Origin: Isochrysis galbana
Lineage: Eukaryota; Haptophyta; Isochrysidales; Isochrysidaceae
DNA: 64,000 nt
Direction of reading: 5' to 3'
Assembly: GCA_018136815.1 (NCBI GenBank)
Contig: CM030939.1
Location: 4,643,419 to 4,707,418 of the forward strand
Shown here: piece after piece, positions 22,169 through 33,000 of the stretch
Layout: every line of letters starts with the position of its first letter
How positions within the stretch are numbered: the first letter of the stretch is position 1
Program-made: the position numbers and the translations under genes
Notes under the pieces: model-generated
What the model was told of the DNA's origin: nothing
The model's database searches: none
The model's input: only the letters and a program-made list of their open reading frames with translations

Positions 22169-22733
22169 ATGTCGGATGATGACCTCCATTCCAATTCATC
22201 CCAAAGACATCAATCGTCTCCACACTCGGATGTGATTGCAGATAGTCCAGCACAGCTGCTCCCGTCGATGGGCCACAAGGAGTCGATGAGTGGGGCTTCG
22301 AAGTCTTACAGCTGTCAAAGAGTCGCTTACGGTACAGGTGAATCATCGAGTTCTTGCCGTGAATCTTCTCGAAGACTTCCAACGATGGCATGACCATCAC
22401 CCTGTCTGTTGGATGCAAGTATGAACGACTCGACACAACGACAACGACCCAGATGGGCACGTCTGACGGAAAATAATCAGGAGGCGGAATGTTCTCCAGA
22501 TTGTCGCGCCTTACTAAGACGTCAATCGGCTCACCTTCCAGCATGTTCTTACGATCGTTAAATCGTATCACAAAGGACGACACTCGGATCTTGTTCCGTT
22601 GCTCCTCACTCAAAGGGCCATTGCCTACAACTGTCACGTGCTTCGGTACAATGTCATCCATGACTACCCACCAAGTAGGGAGTAGGCACATCAAGGAGTT
22701 TGTATCGGAGACGGAGATATCATTGTTTCCCAT
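22125..22733 (-). CDS. GT29 (sialyltransferase)-like glycosyltransferase (202 aa)
   Basis: A single-frame ORF with the order of motifs seen in GT29-type enzymes. These are an L-motif-like HVTVVGNGPLSEEQRNKIR, then FVIRFNDRKNM, and an S-motif-like GPSTGAAVLDYL leading to TIDVFGMNWNGGHH. Such enzymes transfer sialic acid or related sugars to glycans. At 202 residues it is short: it lacks a visible membrane anchor, and its C-terminus (MLWVMVIERF) is encoded by the minisatellite, so the 3' end may be altered. Codon use is less GC-biased than that of the housekeeping genes. An upstream exon around 22740-22920 is possible. It may be a truncated gene or one acquired together with the adjacent AT-rich ORFs. 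Confidence 0.6.
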   Translation of the reverse strand: MGNNDISVSDTNSLMCLLPTWWVVMDDIVPKHVTVVGNGPLSEEQRNKIRVSSFVIRFNDRKNMLEGEPIDVLVRRDNLENIPPPDYFPSDVPIWVVVVVSSRSYLHPTDRVMVMPSLEVFEKIHGKNSMIHLYRKRLFDSCKTSKPHSSTPCGPSTGAAVLDYLQSHPSVETIDVFGMNWNGGHHPTSMLWVMVIERFSPL

Positions 22734-22969
22734 ACGAGGGTAGACGCGTGAACAATTACCTTAACGGTAAAAATAAAACTCAAATCCTCGAATTTCGAGA
22801 TGAAAATCGGCGAACCTGGACTTGAGCCCAGGGAGAATCCGAATCTGCACGCCTTGCGCGACCACGGCGAACATAGAAGACGGTATATAGCGAAGAAGAC
22901 TCGTACTCGTGCCGAAATATTCATGCCAAAAGGCCTGAATACAACATGCCTTTGTGGCGGCCGTTTACC

Positions 22970-23890
22970 CCCCCCCCCCCTCTCTGATAGCTTTAGGGGG
23001 GAATAGCCCCTAGGGGCTCGAGGACAATGCCCCGATAGCTACTCGCGCCCCTGCCTCCCCCCCCGATAGCTACTGGGGGCCGTTGTTTCCCCCCGATAGC
23101 AAACGGGGGCTGTCTTTCGCCCCCGATATAGCAAACGGCAAACGGGGGCCCGCCTCAACAGCACGCGATAGCTCCCCGGGGCATATCGGGGTATTTTCTC
23201 GGTCCCCCGATCCCGGATGGGACAATAGGCTTCTAATAGGTTCTATTAAGAGGTCAAGAGGCCTACCAGACCTGTTAACCGTTACCTGTTAATAGGTAAT
23301 AGGTAGTAAAAAACCATTAAAAAACTTTTAATATTCTCGCCTCGCGCGTGGCTATGTAGGTACCGCTATCGTAGCCACGCCCAGATCATCTCAAATCCCT
23401 TCCTCTCCCTAGGAACTAAGCTCAGAAGTCAGAAGCAGAAGCGAATCATATTCGTATTATAAAGCTCATACTACTAATAAATCTATAATATTATAGTAAA
23501 ATGAGTTTTATTTCGAGACCTGTTACGGACCTATTTCGACCTCTTAACACGTCCTCTTAATAGGAAGAGGCCCCCGAAACCTGTTGACCTCGTACCTGTT
23601 GTCCCATCCGGGCCCCCGATAGCTATCGGGGGGGCTGTTGGCGATCGGGAGAAAATTTCCCCCGCGGCTAGCTATCGGGGCGATACACTATAGATATACT
23701 ATATAGCAAACGGGGGCGCGCCTCAAAACGCGATAGCTCCCCGGGGCATATCGGGGGATTTTCTCGGTCCCCCGATACATATCGGGGGGGCTGTTGGCGA
23801 TCGCGGGAGAAAATTTCCCCCCGATGGCTATCGGGCCCCCGATAGCTATCGGCTATCGGGGGGCGTTGGCGGCTGACCCTGGGGGGTAAC
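22970..23890. repeat. cluster of CCCCGATAGC palindromes split by an inverted-repeat element
   Basis: Many copies of CCCCGATAGC and GCTATCGGGG lie at 22980-23210 and 23610-23870. A block of about 70 bp (with GCTCCCCGGGGCATATCGGG) occurs at about 23138-23210 and again at 23706-23777 in direct orientation. Between them, CCCGGATGGGACAA (23212-23225) faces its reverse complement (23599-23612), bounding about 400 bp of AT-rich DNA. No ORF is supported. Confidence 0.6.
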
Positions 23891-24468
23891 GGGGTAACAT
23901 ATATATCTCGAATAAGTGGACGCACAAATCCTCATTTACGTGTGCGCCTTCGCTATTGAGCACGCATGTATGACCACGGACGGACTTTTAGCACTCAAAA
24001 CACACGGGTCCCACAAGGGTGGAAGCACAATCTAATCAGACAACAGACAAGGTGCCGCTGCGCACTCCTTCCAACAATTTAAGGAGCGCGCTATGCTCCA
24101 ACACGAGATAAATGACGGCCCACGTCCGCGCTAGTGTGACACGGACAAAGACTCGCGGAAATACTGATCGTCGAGAAAGCACCGCTGCGATCAACGCTGC
24201 CGACAAACATACCACAGGTAGAGCGATCGCGCGCGGACACAACTCGCACACCAAATGTTGGAGGGCGATGCATAGCTACCGGGAGCCCACCAATCGGCTG
24301 GCACACAACGATAGTCGCAGGTTGTGGTCGGCGCATCGAGCGCATGTCTGAGGGCGCGAATGCCGCCAGGGTGGTGGAGTAGACGCTCGTTGACACGATG
24401 CTGTGGTCTCGACGAGGGCACTATTGTCTTCTCCTTGAGGTGGAGCTCCAAGGGCAAAGGTGCACTGC
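23891..24468. other. intergenic region, no supported gene
   Basis: Mixed composition with short ORFs on both strands that show no domain. The segment just below 24469 would hold the 3' UTR of the MTHFR gene. Confidence 0.4.
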
Positions 24469-26134
24469 TTACGGCATGAAGTAACCGAGGCGCGTCATGA
24501 TTTGGAAGGTGCGCTCCGAAGAGTTGAGGGCGTAGAAGTGAAGGCCGGGGACGAGCTTCGAGTCAACGAGCTTCTTGCACAAGTCAGTCATGTAGTCAAG
24601 GCCGAAGTCGATGAACTCGGCCTTTTTGTCATCGCCCGAAAGCTCCGCAACCTGCACATCGGTGGCGTGGAGATGAGAATAGAGACAGGGCGGGGGTAGG
24701 GGAGATGCGGAAAGAAGTGCGATACGGAGGCCGAACGGTTCAAAACGACATACTGTCGCACACCTTTTTGGCCATCTCGGGTGGAATGCGCGTCTTGCAG
24801 AAACCAGTCATGCGCTTGAAGCCACCGTATGCATTCAGGGGCATGATGCCCGGGAAGATGGGCGCCTTGATGCCCTTGGCCCGCACGTCGGCAACCCAGT
24901 TCTTGAAGTGGTCGAAGTCGTAAAAGAGCTGAGGAAGACGGCGTAAAAGGGATAGGTCTTGGCAACATCCTAGCACTCCAAGCATCTACGAGCGCATTGG
25001 CACAGCGCAGCTCGGCGCCCCAGTGCAGCGCTCAGCGCGACATCATGCACACCTGGGTGATGATCACATCGCCTCCTGCGTCGCACTTCTCCTTGAGGTA
25101 GTTGAGCTCAATCTCATAGTTCTCGTCGGAGCACACGTACTCCTCGCCGTCGACGTCAACGACACGCGCCTTCTCCCTGTCACTCATTGGGCGACCGAGC
25201 TCAGACACCTTGGTGATGCGGTCAGGGTGGCCCTCCGGGTAGCCTGCAACCTGACAGGTGGGCATCACTCGGCACGGTCGGAGAAGTTCAGGACAAGGGA
25301 CATTCCAAAGGCGAGCGATAGAACAGAGGTCGAGACGCACAGCCTTGCGCTCGCGCAGGCATGTTCTCAAGCACAGCTAGGGCGGTACGGCTAGCGAGAC
25401 CACACGCCTGGATGGAGAAGTAGTCGCCATAGTTTGCACGCATGTACTTCACGAGATCGAGCGCACAGGCGAAGCCGCCCTCGGTGACCTCCCAGCGCTC
25501 CTGGCCCTTGGGAGGATCGCCGCGCAGGGCAACAATATTACAGATGCCGGCCGCCTTGGCACCAGCGAGGCCTGCGTCGCACACTTCCTTGGACTGGTTG
25601 GTGCAAGTGAGATGCATGTTGACCATGACGCCATGCTTCTGCTGCGATACCTTGGAGAGCTCGAGAGTCAGGTCGGATGTCGAGCCGCCGGCGCCCCAGG
25701 TGAAGTCCATGAAGAGAGGCTTCTGTTTTGCCATCTCAGCAATAACTTTGTGAAGCTGCGAGCAGGAGAAGTGCACAGGAGGATTGAGCACAGACTCCTA
25801 GGGGTGCATATGTGCAGCGGGTCCGGGTGTGGTTGGCAAGCTGCAAGCGCGGGGTAGCAGATCGCCGCGATGAGGTACCTTGGCCACTCCCTCCTCGGTG
25901 CGCGGCGGAAAGTACTCAAACGAAATGAATGGCTGGTCCGTGGCTGCAGTCCACGCATTGACCATGTCAATGATCCTGCCGCACCGCCAAGAGAGAATAG
26001 CTGAGCAAGACGCGCGAGAGCGGGCAGGAGGGCGGGGGGGGGGGGATGGTGGCGCAGTGGTCCGATTTTGGGCCGAAGTGCAATCTACAGGTGAACGCAT
26101 GGAAGCCGATAAGGAGAGCAGTGGAGGGCAGAGA

Positions 26135-26210
<76 letters not shown>

Positions 26211-26373
26211 AAGAGTTTGTGGGTGAGTGAGTGAGTGAGCGCACGCGCTCACGCGTGTGCAGACCGACTCACTTTCCGTTCTGGATGCTCGGCAGCTTGC
26301 CGCGCTTGTCGCTCCCGCGGCCCGCCACGTCGTCGGCGAGGGTGGTGGCGAAGGTGAGGTACGAGTCGGTCAT
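24469..26373 (-). CDS. methylenetetrahydrofolate reductase, catalytic-domain form (363 aa, 6 exons)
   Basis: Exons on the minus strand: 26373-26273, 25975-25879, 25755-25408, 25250-25053, 24928-24764 and 24651-24469; all phases close. The enzyme reduces 5,10-methylene- to 5-methyl-tetrahydrofolate for methionine synthesis. Landmarks of the FAD-binding barrel: [90 protein letters not shown] and GLHFYALN. The protein stops one turn after the barrel (GYFMP), so it lacks the C-terminal regulatory domain of about 300 residues that makes most eukaryotic MTHFRs sensitive to S-adenosylmethionine. Intron 3 appears to be GC-AG (CAG|GCGTGT). Intron 1 carries a 36-unit CT microsatellite. Confidence 0.95.
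26137..26208. repeat. perfect (CT)36 microsatellite in MTHFR intron 1
   Basis: An uninterrupted CT dinucleotide run on the plus strand; on the transcribed strand it is a GA tract within the first intron of the MTHFR gene. Confidence 0.95.
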
Positions 26374-27401
26374 GGCGCCGAGAGAGGGGAGGGGGGTGCT
26401 GCACGAGCTCTGGGGATATTCACCGAGAAGAACGGGGAGGAAAGGTAAAGAACGGACGGAGGTACAAGAGAAGGGAATGGCGAGTCAGCGCGAGAGAGAG
26501 AGGATGAGGGGAGAGATACTAGGGAAAGGGTCTATTGTTGTAGGGGGGTCCTGTGAGTTGAGGGGCTGAGCAAGAAACGAGAGGAAAGGGAGGGGAAACG
26601 GAGGAGGAGAAGAAAGAGAGGGAGCGAGAGGGGGAGATGAGGAGAGGCGAGAGGAGGAGAAGCAGGGAGAGTGAGAGAGGGAAGAAGCCAAAAGAGAGAA
26701 GAGAGGTGGTGGTGGAGAGAAGAGGAAGCACGCAGACGGAAGCGAAGATTTTTGGGTTAGAAAGAGAATTGAGGAGAGAGAGAGAGTTCCCTTGGCGGCA
26801 AAGGGAGAAGAGAGAGAGAGCTGGGAAAGGGTGTGGGATGATGGGGGGAATAGAAGAAAGAGTGGGTCGGGAAGATGGAGAAAGCAGCGAGGAAGAAAGG
26901 TTTGGCGGTGGAGCGTCTCCTTCGAATCTCAAAATAGCATAATATAGATGAGAAGATGGGAGAGGGACCCCGAGAATATTCTTGTGAGATGACTCAAGAT
27001 CCAGAGAGAGAGGGGGGGGAAGGGGAAGGGGAAGGGGGAGAGTCGAGTCCGGGCGGATAGAGTAATTCTTTGGGGGAAGAAGCAGGGAATCCCACGATGG
27101 GTACGTGTTCTAGCAGCCCGAGAGAGAGGGAGAGAGGGCTGTTGATAACTGGGAGGAGAGGGGACGAGAAGGGAAGAATAAGAGGGGGGGAGGCGAATGT
27201 TGGGAGGGGATGGCAGAGAGAGGGTGGAGAGGGAGAGGGAAGAGAGAGGGGGGGAAGATAGAGAGGGGAGGAGGGAGGGAGGAGAGGGAGACGAGAGAGA
27301 GGGACGAGAGAGAGACTGAGGATGAGAGAGAAATCACGTGGCGAATCTTTTGTATTCATCGAGGCCCTCCGGAGCGAGTTGAGACCCGATCGGCGAGAGA
27401 C

Positions 27402-27438
<37 letters not shown>

Positions 27439-27882
27439 CGCGCGCTGCTCCCGCGTCGGCGACGCGCACATCGTGTTCGTGGGGGGAGTACACCCCTCAC
27501 CTCCGCAAATGCGACAGAGGCGGAGGCGACAGGATGGCGACGTAGCTGCTGGTAGTGGGAGATCAAGCCCACCCCCCACACACACACATATCACACATCG
27601 CGTCATCGCGTCCACGGTCTCCAATGAAAGACGAAAGGACAAAAGACAAAAGACAAAAGACTCGAGGGGTGTTGCCACATTGCCACGTCACAGCGTATTA
27701 CCATGACACCCTTGCGGACTCCATGCCGCGAAGGTACCCCTCCCCTTCCCCCCTTGATTGATGCCACCCAGCACCCGGCTATTCACTAGCGTTCTACCTA
27801 CCTACGCTAGCTAGCTAGAGAGAGCAGAGACTACAAAGACTGAAAAGCCTCAGATTTAGTTTCTTTCTCCCCCCCCCCCCCT
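26374..27882. other. purine-rich region upstream of MTHFR
   Basis: From about 26560 to 27440 the plus strand is mostly GGGAGA/GAGAGA-type purine sequence, ending in a GA microsatellite (27407-27436). ORFs here encode Arg/Glu/Gly or Ser/Leu/Pro strings and are discounted. Confidence 0.5.
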
Positions 27883-29044
27883 TCCAAGGCTAGGGCTCGG
27901 CAGAACCAATTAATGATTAACATCTAATGATTAATCGGTACTCAGTACTCACCCAAGTAATCTGGGGTTTTGGCGCCAGTCAAGGAACTACTAGGCAGTT
28001 TCGGAGAAACTGCCGGCGTTAATCGATTAATAGGGGGGGGGTTGGCGGGTTTGCCCCGAAGTGCCTACCGCCTGAGGCGCCCACGGCTACGAGGCCAGAC
28101 GGCCAGGGGCCGGGCCGGCGGCTGGCGGGCCCGCGGGCCCCGGCAGACGGGAAAGTTCTGCCTGCACTTCACCATGAACTGCGAGACGCCTTTGGAAAGC
28201 CGCTGGCCCACGATCTTCTCGCATTCATAGGTGACGTCCTTGGCCGCAGGGTCGAAGGCGCTCGTTCGTGGGCGTGCGCTTGAGCGCGCCTGTGCCTTTG
28301 GGCTTCGGGGCAGACGCGGCTGCCGCCGTGGCCTCGGCCGCTCGGGCAGCCTTCGTCCTCGGCCCCCTTTTGCCCATTGCGCGCGCCGCCGACGAGAACA
28401 AGAGAGTTGGCCCCCTTCTCCCACCTTTCCCCCCCCCCCCCCTACCGCGCGCAACCCCGCGAAAATTCCCGCCACGCAATGCATTTATAGGTGTTAATAG
28501 GGCTATTAATAGGGAGTTTTGAAATTGAAAAAAACTTTGAAGGGTAGGGCGGTCAAACACGCCTTTTAACTTCTAAGGGTGAAAATTCACCAAGTCAGAC
28601 TTGCAAGTCAAGATTGAGGTTTTATCACGCGATTTTTAGGGTATTACGTATTACACACTTGAAATGGGTATACTAGGCAGAATCTTATAAGAAATATGCA
28701 CATTTTCGACGCCATTCAACACACAGGGGTGGGAGGGAGAGCGGAGCCACAGGGCGATAGTGTCGATGAGTTGCTAGGTATGGTCCACATGACGCGCCCC
28801 ATGATGTGAGCCTCGCTGAGCTCGCGGAGAGCTTGGGCGCGGCGGGGGGCTATCCCGTCCAAGGCTAGGGCTCGCGATTAATAGGGTGTTTTCAAAATGT
28901 TTTCAAAACCCCCCTATTAGTACCTATTAATAATCTATTAATAGCCAACCGATTAATAGGGTGGCTAAAAAACCACCGATTAATCGCCTATTAATCGGCC
29001 ATCTCAAAACCCCCTATTAATCGCCTATTAATACCTATTAATAG
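27883..29044. repeat. ATTAATAG-type repeat region with flanking direct repeats
   Basis: TCCAAGGCTAGGGCTCG occurs exactly at 27883-27899 and 28858-28874 and may be a target-site duplication around a roughly 960-bp insert. Copies of CGATTAATAGG, CCTATTAATCG or close forms crowd 28015-28035, 28490-28515 and 28870-29045. The segment 28546-28640 recurs in inverted orientation at about 39418-39505. Confidence 0.5.
28065..28400 (-). pseudogene. chromodomain-like remnant
   Basis: On the minus strand, an ATG near 28378 opens a basic Ala/Lys-rich stretch (GKRGPRTKAARAAEATAAAA). After a change of frame near 28245 it is followed by YECEKIVGQRLSKGVSQFMV, which resembles the first strand and turn of a chromodomain (family pattern YxVExIL..R...G...Y.VKW). 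The expected Trp and the rest of the fold are missing. It lies within the 27883-28874 repeat region, so it may come from a transposable element; chromodomains are common in some integrases. Confidence is low. Confidence 0.3.
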
Positions 29045-29344
29045 TCATGTAATTGACGGATCGAGCATGACCACGGGCTCGATATGCGATGATTCGGAAG
29101 GGAGACGATCGGCGGAAGGCGCGGCGAAGGAGGCCGGGAGTGATGGAATGACGGGCTGGACCACCTCCTCAGCAGAGGAAGGCGGGAGGACGGTCTTGGG
29201 CGAGGGCGAGCGCGACGACGGAGCGGACCGCAACAAGAGGGCTCTGGACGAGTCGCCCCTGGCGGTGTGGGGCGTCCCAAGTGAGGCGTGGGGCGCGGTG
29301 GCGAGGGTCGACTGAGGTTCGGGAGCGGTCGCGGCACGCTTCAT
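29045..29344 (-). CDS. short ORF of unknown status (99 aa)
   Basis: An ATG-to-stop frame rich in Ser, Pro and Ala with no recognisable motif, ending within the ATTAATAG repeats. It may be a small gene, an exon or chance. Confidence 0.2.
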   Translation of the reverse strand: MKRAATAPEPQSTLATAPHASLGTPHTARGDSSRALLLRSAPSSRSPSPKTVLPPSSAEEVVQPVIPSLPASFAAPSADRLPSESSHIEPVVMLDPSIT

Positions 29345-29769
29345 AGGCTATGGTCCATAGGGCTCAAAACTCAAAATATAACGATTTTTTATGAATTCCA
29401 TTTAATTGTAATTGTATTGGCAGTGATCTATTGTCGGCGCCGACCTTAAAACTTGATGATGTCCGTACCGGCATCGATAATACATAACGCGTCCTCGCCC
29501 ACATGGGCCTTTTATCAGCATCGACCGTGAGGACGCCTACTTCTCCTCAAAATCGCCATAGAAACTCGCATTGGCTTGCCACCGGAGGCCTACCGCCTCT
29601 CATTGCGGAGTCGGCCACCGGATGCCTACCGCCACTCATTGCGGAGTCGCGTGCGCACGCAGGCAGCCAGCGGGCAGCCAGCTAGCAACAACACCCCACC
29701 CCACGATGCGGCAGCGGAGGCGTGACACCGGCAAATCGCCGTACGCGCATCGCAGGGCGCCGGCCGAGT
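29345..29769. other. intergenic region 3' of the Misato gene
   Basis: AT-rich at 29370-29420. A GCCTACCGCC(T/A)CTCATTGCGG unit is duplicated in tandem at about 29588-29647. No gene is seen. Confidence 0.4.
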
Positions 29770-32339
29770 TCAATCTTCTATTTCGCCTCCATCGCTCTCG
29801 TCCGCGTATCGTTCAGGGTTGTAGTTGGTCTTCAGGCACAACAAATCTTCGGTGATCTCTGCGAGCTCATCCGCTCCCCAGTGCGCCGCATACCTTCGCT
29901 CCACAGCCCGTCTCTGCTCGGCCCACATGTCGCACACACGTTCTACGAGCGGCCCGATTGCTGGCGTGGACTGGATCGCCGCTGTCGCCGGTAGTGTCAT
30001 CACCTCGTCTCCTGACTGCCGCCTGGCAAAGACCCTCGGCTCATGCGAGGGGGCGGCCGGCCTGATCTCGCCTTCGCAGCTAAGGTCGGGGGCGAAAAAC
30101 TGTGGAAAGGGCAACGGTAGCGCAAGCGGGGTGGCGCGAGCGAAGAGCGACGTGTTGGTATTGCTGCCGCAAGGGAGGAGGCGCGGGATGACATCGATGA
30201 TGGCCTCCGGCTCTGACGGGAAGCCCAGGATTGATACACTCTGCGCAAACGCGGAGACCTGGGACGGTGGGAGCGACCACGGTGACAGGGGCACCAGGTG
30301 CGACGACGGCGCGACGGCTCCGCCTCGCGGTATTCTCCATGAGCGCCGGCCGGCGACGTCAGGTGCGCCGAGCACCGGTGGCGGTAACGGGAGCCCGAGG
30401 ATTGGGCACGCGAGGTTGAAGCGGGGCGCCGCCTGCAAACCGCAGAGCAAACGGTGAATGCCTCCTCGATCAGGGCCGCGAGAGCGGAACGGCAGGGTAG
30501 CGACGTCGAGCCACGCAGCGCTCAGCGCAGATGTGTGATATCGCAGCGACTCGTCCACCTATTGGGGCCAACGTTGGGCAGGAGCGCCCTTGGAGGCTGA
30601 AATCCGTTCGGCCACAGTGGCTCAACGAGGCAGGGTGTGAATTTTGCTGACGCGCTGCACTCGCAGCAGTTGCCGCCTACGCATGGCCATGCACACCTGC
30701 ACCAGCGGTGGATACCGCAGTTCCACGTCAGTCTCGTGGCCGGGCATTGGCACGTATAGCGTCCGTAGCTCGCCAAAGGCCGTCAAACCGAGCACATCAT
30801 TGAGGGCGCTCAAGGCGGCGGCGTGCGGAGGCGCCTGATCCTCCGGAGGCTATGGGAGGCGAGAAGGATATTGCGGTGAGTCGATGAGCAGGGCGTGGAA
30901 TTGCGGTGGTGATGGCGGTCACGGTGGCGGCGTGGGCGACACATGACTGAGGATGGCGACGCGCCGGCGACGACTCGCAGAGCTCTTGGTCACCTGTGCA
31001 GGAGTGGTTCCAAAGCCGAAGATAAGGCATGGCGCGTTGGTCATCTCGTCGCGTATGCGTGTGAGCAATGCATGCCCCAGACCACCGAATGAAGAATCGA
31101 CGTCGGCCAGCAAGTGAATGCCTGTGAACATGGAGTCAACCACAGGACGGACCATCAGACCGACAAGAAGGAGATGCGTGTGATGAACTCTTGTCATAGC
31201 CGTCTATGCAACATCCATACCACGTAGCTGCGGGTGCGCTCACATGCCGGCCGACGGAAAGGACACCGCCCCAACGCCTCTCAAGACTGGCCCTTTGTTT
31301 GCTCACATCCGCTAGCGCACCTTGCGGTGAGTCGCACTCTTCCAAGAACCGGCGAGTGCGATCCAAGAGGCCAAGCGAGTCGGTGTCAAGAGCGCCGTCC
31401 TACTCACGCAGGATGGGGAATGAGCGGAGGCCTGACAGCAGTTGACACCTCAACCCCCAGCTGCGCATCACGCGCGGGTCGCAGCGGGTGCAAAGCATAA
31501 GAACATCTCCGCCGATTGCCCAGCTCAATCTTGGAGCATACCTCTCGCTTCATGATCTCCTCACCGTCAGTCCAGACGTCGAAGTCAGAAAAGTTGTGCA
31601 AGTGAGCTCGCAGCGGCGCGATGGAGCGATGGTGGAGCTGAGCCTGCAGGTAGTCCGACCAGTTGACCACACTCGACTCAAAGTCGAAAGACGGCGCCAT
31701 CGCCGGCGGCTGAGCGTCGGTACTTGGTGCTGTCACGGCATCGTCAGCGACGCGTAGTCGCTTTGTCCCAGCATCCACTTCCGAAAGCGCACACATCGTG
31801 GCTGTGTGGCCACGGGTGTGCTGCCGCCTCCGCGAGGTGTACGACGTGTCGTCTTCGTCGTCGTCCCCGCTGCACTCCTCGTACTCCTCCTCGTCATCCT
31901 CCTCACCGTAGCCTCTCGTCCCCTCCTCCTGCCCCCATTCTTCCCCGACCGTCTGCGCGTCGTACAGCGAGCGGACAAACGGTGACGGCTCGCGCGGCTC
32001 CATCACGATGGTGCTCACCTGTGCGCCCCAAGCGAGCGGGTCGACGGGCGGGAGCTCTACAGCCTCGGCGTCGGATGGCGTGCCCGCCGTAGGCACGCGC
32101 CTCCCCTGCGCGCCCAGCGAGCCAAAGGCCTCTGCACGATCAGAGAGCACCAGCCGTGGCGTGCGGCGTCCGCCGGCGACAGAGCGGTAGAGCACATCCG
32201 GCTGAGCGGCACGTGGGTCGAGAATGGGAGCGCCGTCATCTCGGATCTCTGGGTGGAGCGTGTCATCCTGAAAGTTCCAGAAGTGGGTGCCGCTCCAGCA
32301 CGAGTGAGGGCCAAGCTGCAGTGTGACCACCTCGTGCAT
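29770..32339 (-). CDS. Misato/DML1 tubulin-like mitochondrial distribution protein (648 aa, 5 exons)
   Basis: Exons on the minus strand: 32339-31542, 31399-31321, 31121-30994, 30849-30697 and 30558-29770; all junction phases match. The Misato/DML1 family has a tubulin-like fold and is needed for mitochondrial distribution and morphology. The signature N-terminus is clear (MHEVVTLQLGPHSCWSGTHF), followed by LYRSV and TPRLVL. An acidic insert (GYGEEDDEEEYEECSGDDDE) lies at about residues 134-160. VVNWSDYLQAQLHHRS and the family core FLEECDSPQGIHLLADVDSS, then FGGLGHALL, span exons 2 and 3. RYHTSALSAAWLD comes later. The C-terminal helix (MWAEQRRAVERRYAAHWGAD) matches the family's end. It is divergent from the MYND gene, with 661 bp between start codons. 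Confidence 0.93.
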
Positions 32340-33000
32340 TGGCGCCGTCCAGCGGGGGGGGGAGGGGGGCTGGGGGGCTGTAGAGAGAGTGGGAAGGGGG
32401 GGGGGTTAGACTGGAAGAGGGGGGTGTAAGGAGAGAGAGGAGGGAGAGAGGCTCGCGCGCTGTGGAGAAGAGGGAGGGAGGAGAGGTGGGGGAGGGAGAG
32501 ATCTCTTTTTTCGCGGGAGAAGAGATAGATCGAGAGGAAAGATACCTCACCCGCTTCCCCCCCCCCCCCATTTCCCCATTTTCCCCTTCAATCGATCTCT
32601 GAAATCGTCTGCTTTTCCCTATTATATATTACTCGTTCACAGTTCCATTCATCTGTCCCTTGGGGGAGCCACTGCCCCGTTTTCGGGGGGAATCCCATGA
32701 ACCCCATGATCAGAGCGACGTGGAAGAGAGAGAGGGCGGGTGGGGAAAGAAGAGAGAGATAGGAGAGGCGAGAGACAAGAAGCGGGAGGCAGCACGGAGG
32801 AGACGGAGAGAGAGAGGCTAAAATAATGATGGAGAGGGGGGGGGGGGGCAAGGGGGACCTCCACGAGAGGTGTGAATACGATGAAAAAGAGAAAGAGGAG
32901 AGGAGAGGAAAGGGGGGGGGGGGGAGGGGGGGTCGGCAGCAATCGGGGAGGGGGGGACGAAGGGGGAGGGGAGGAGGAGAGCGTGGCAGGCGGGCGTGAG
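32340..33000. promoter_or_regulatory. divergent intergenic region with purine tracts
   Basis: The stretch lies between the start codons of the Misato (-) and MYND (+) genes, so it must hold both promoters. It contains G-runs near 32346-32410 and 32830-32940, GGGAGAGA-type purine tracts on the plus strand, and a C-run at 32558-32570. No TATA-like element stands out except TATTATATATTA near 32619. Confidence 0.55.

Noticed and set aside
22740-22920. tRNA-like fold on the minus strand upstream of the GT29-like ORF
   Set aside because: A CCTGG...CCAGG hairpin and an ATTCGGAT loop are present, but no acceptor stem or proper T-loop can be formed.
23166-23880. CRISPR-like array of GATAGC repeats
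   Set aside because: Spacing is irregular, units are short palindromes with no unique spacers of constant length, and the genome is eukaryotic.
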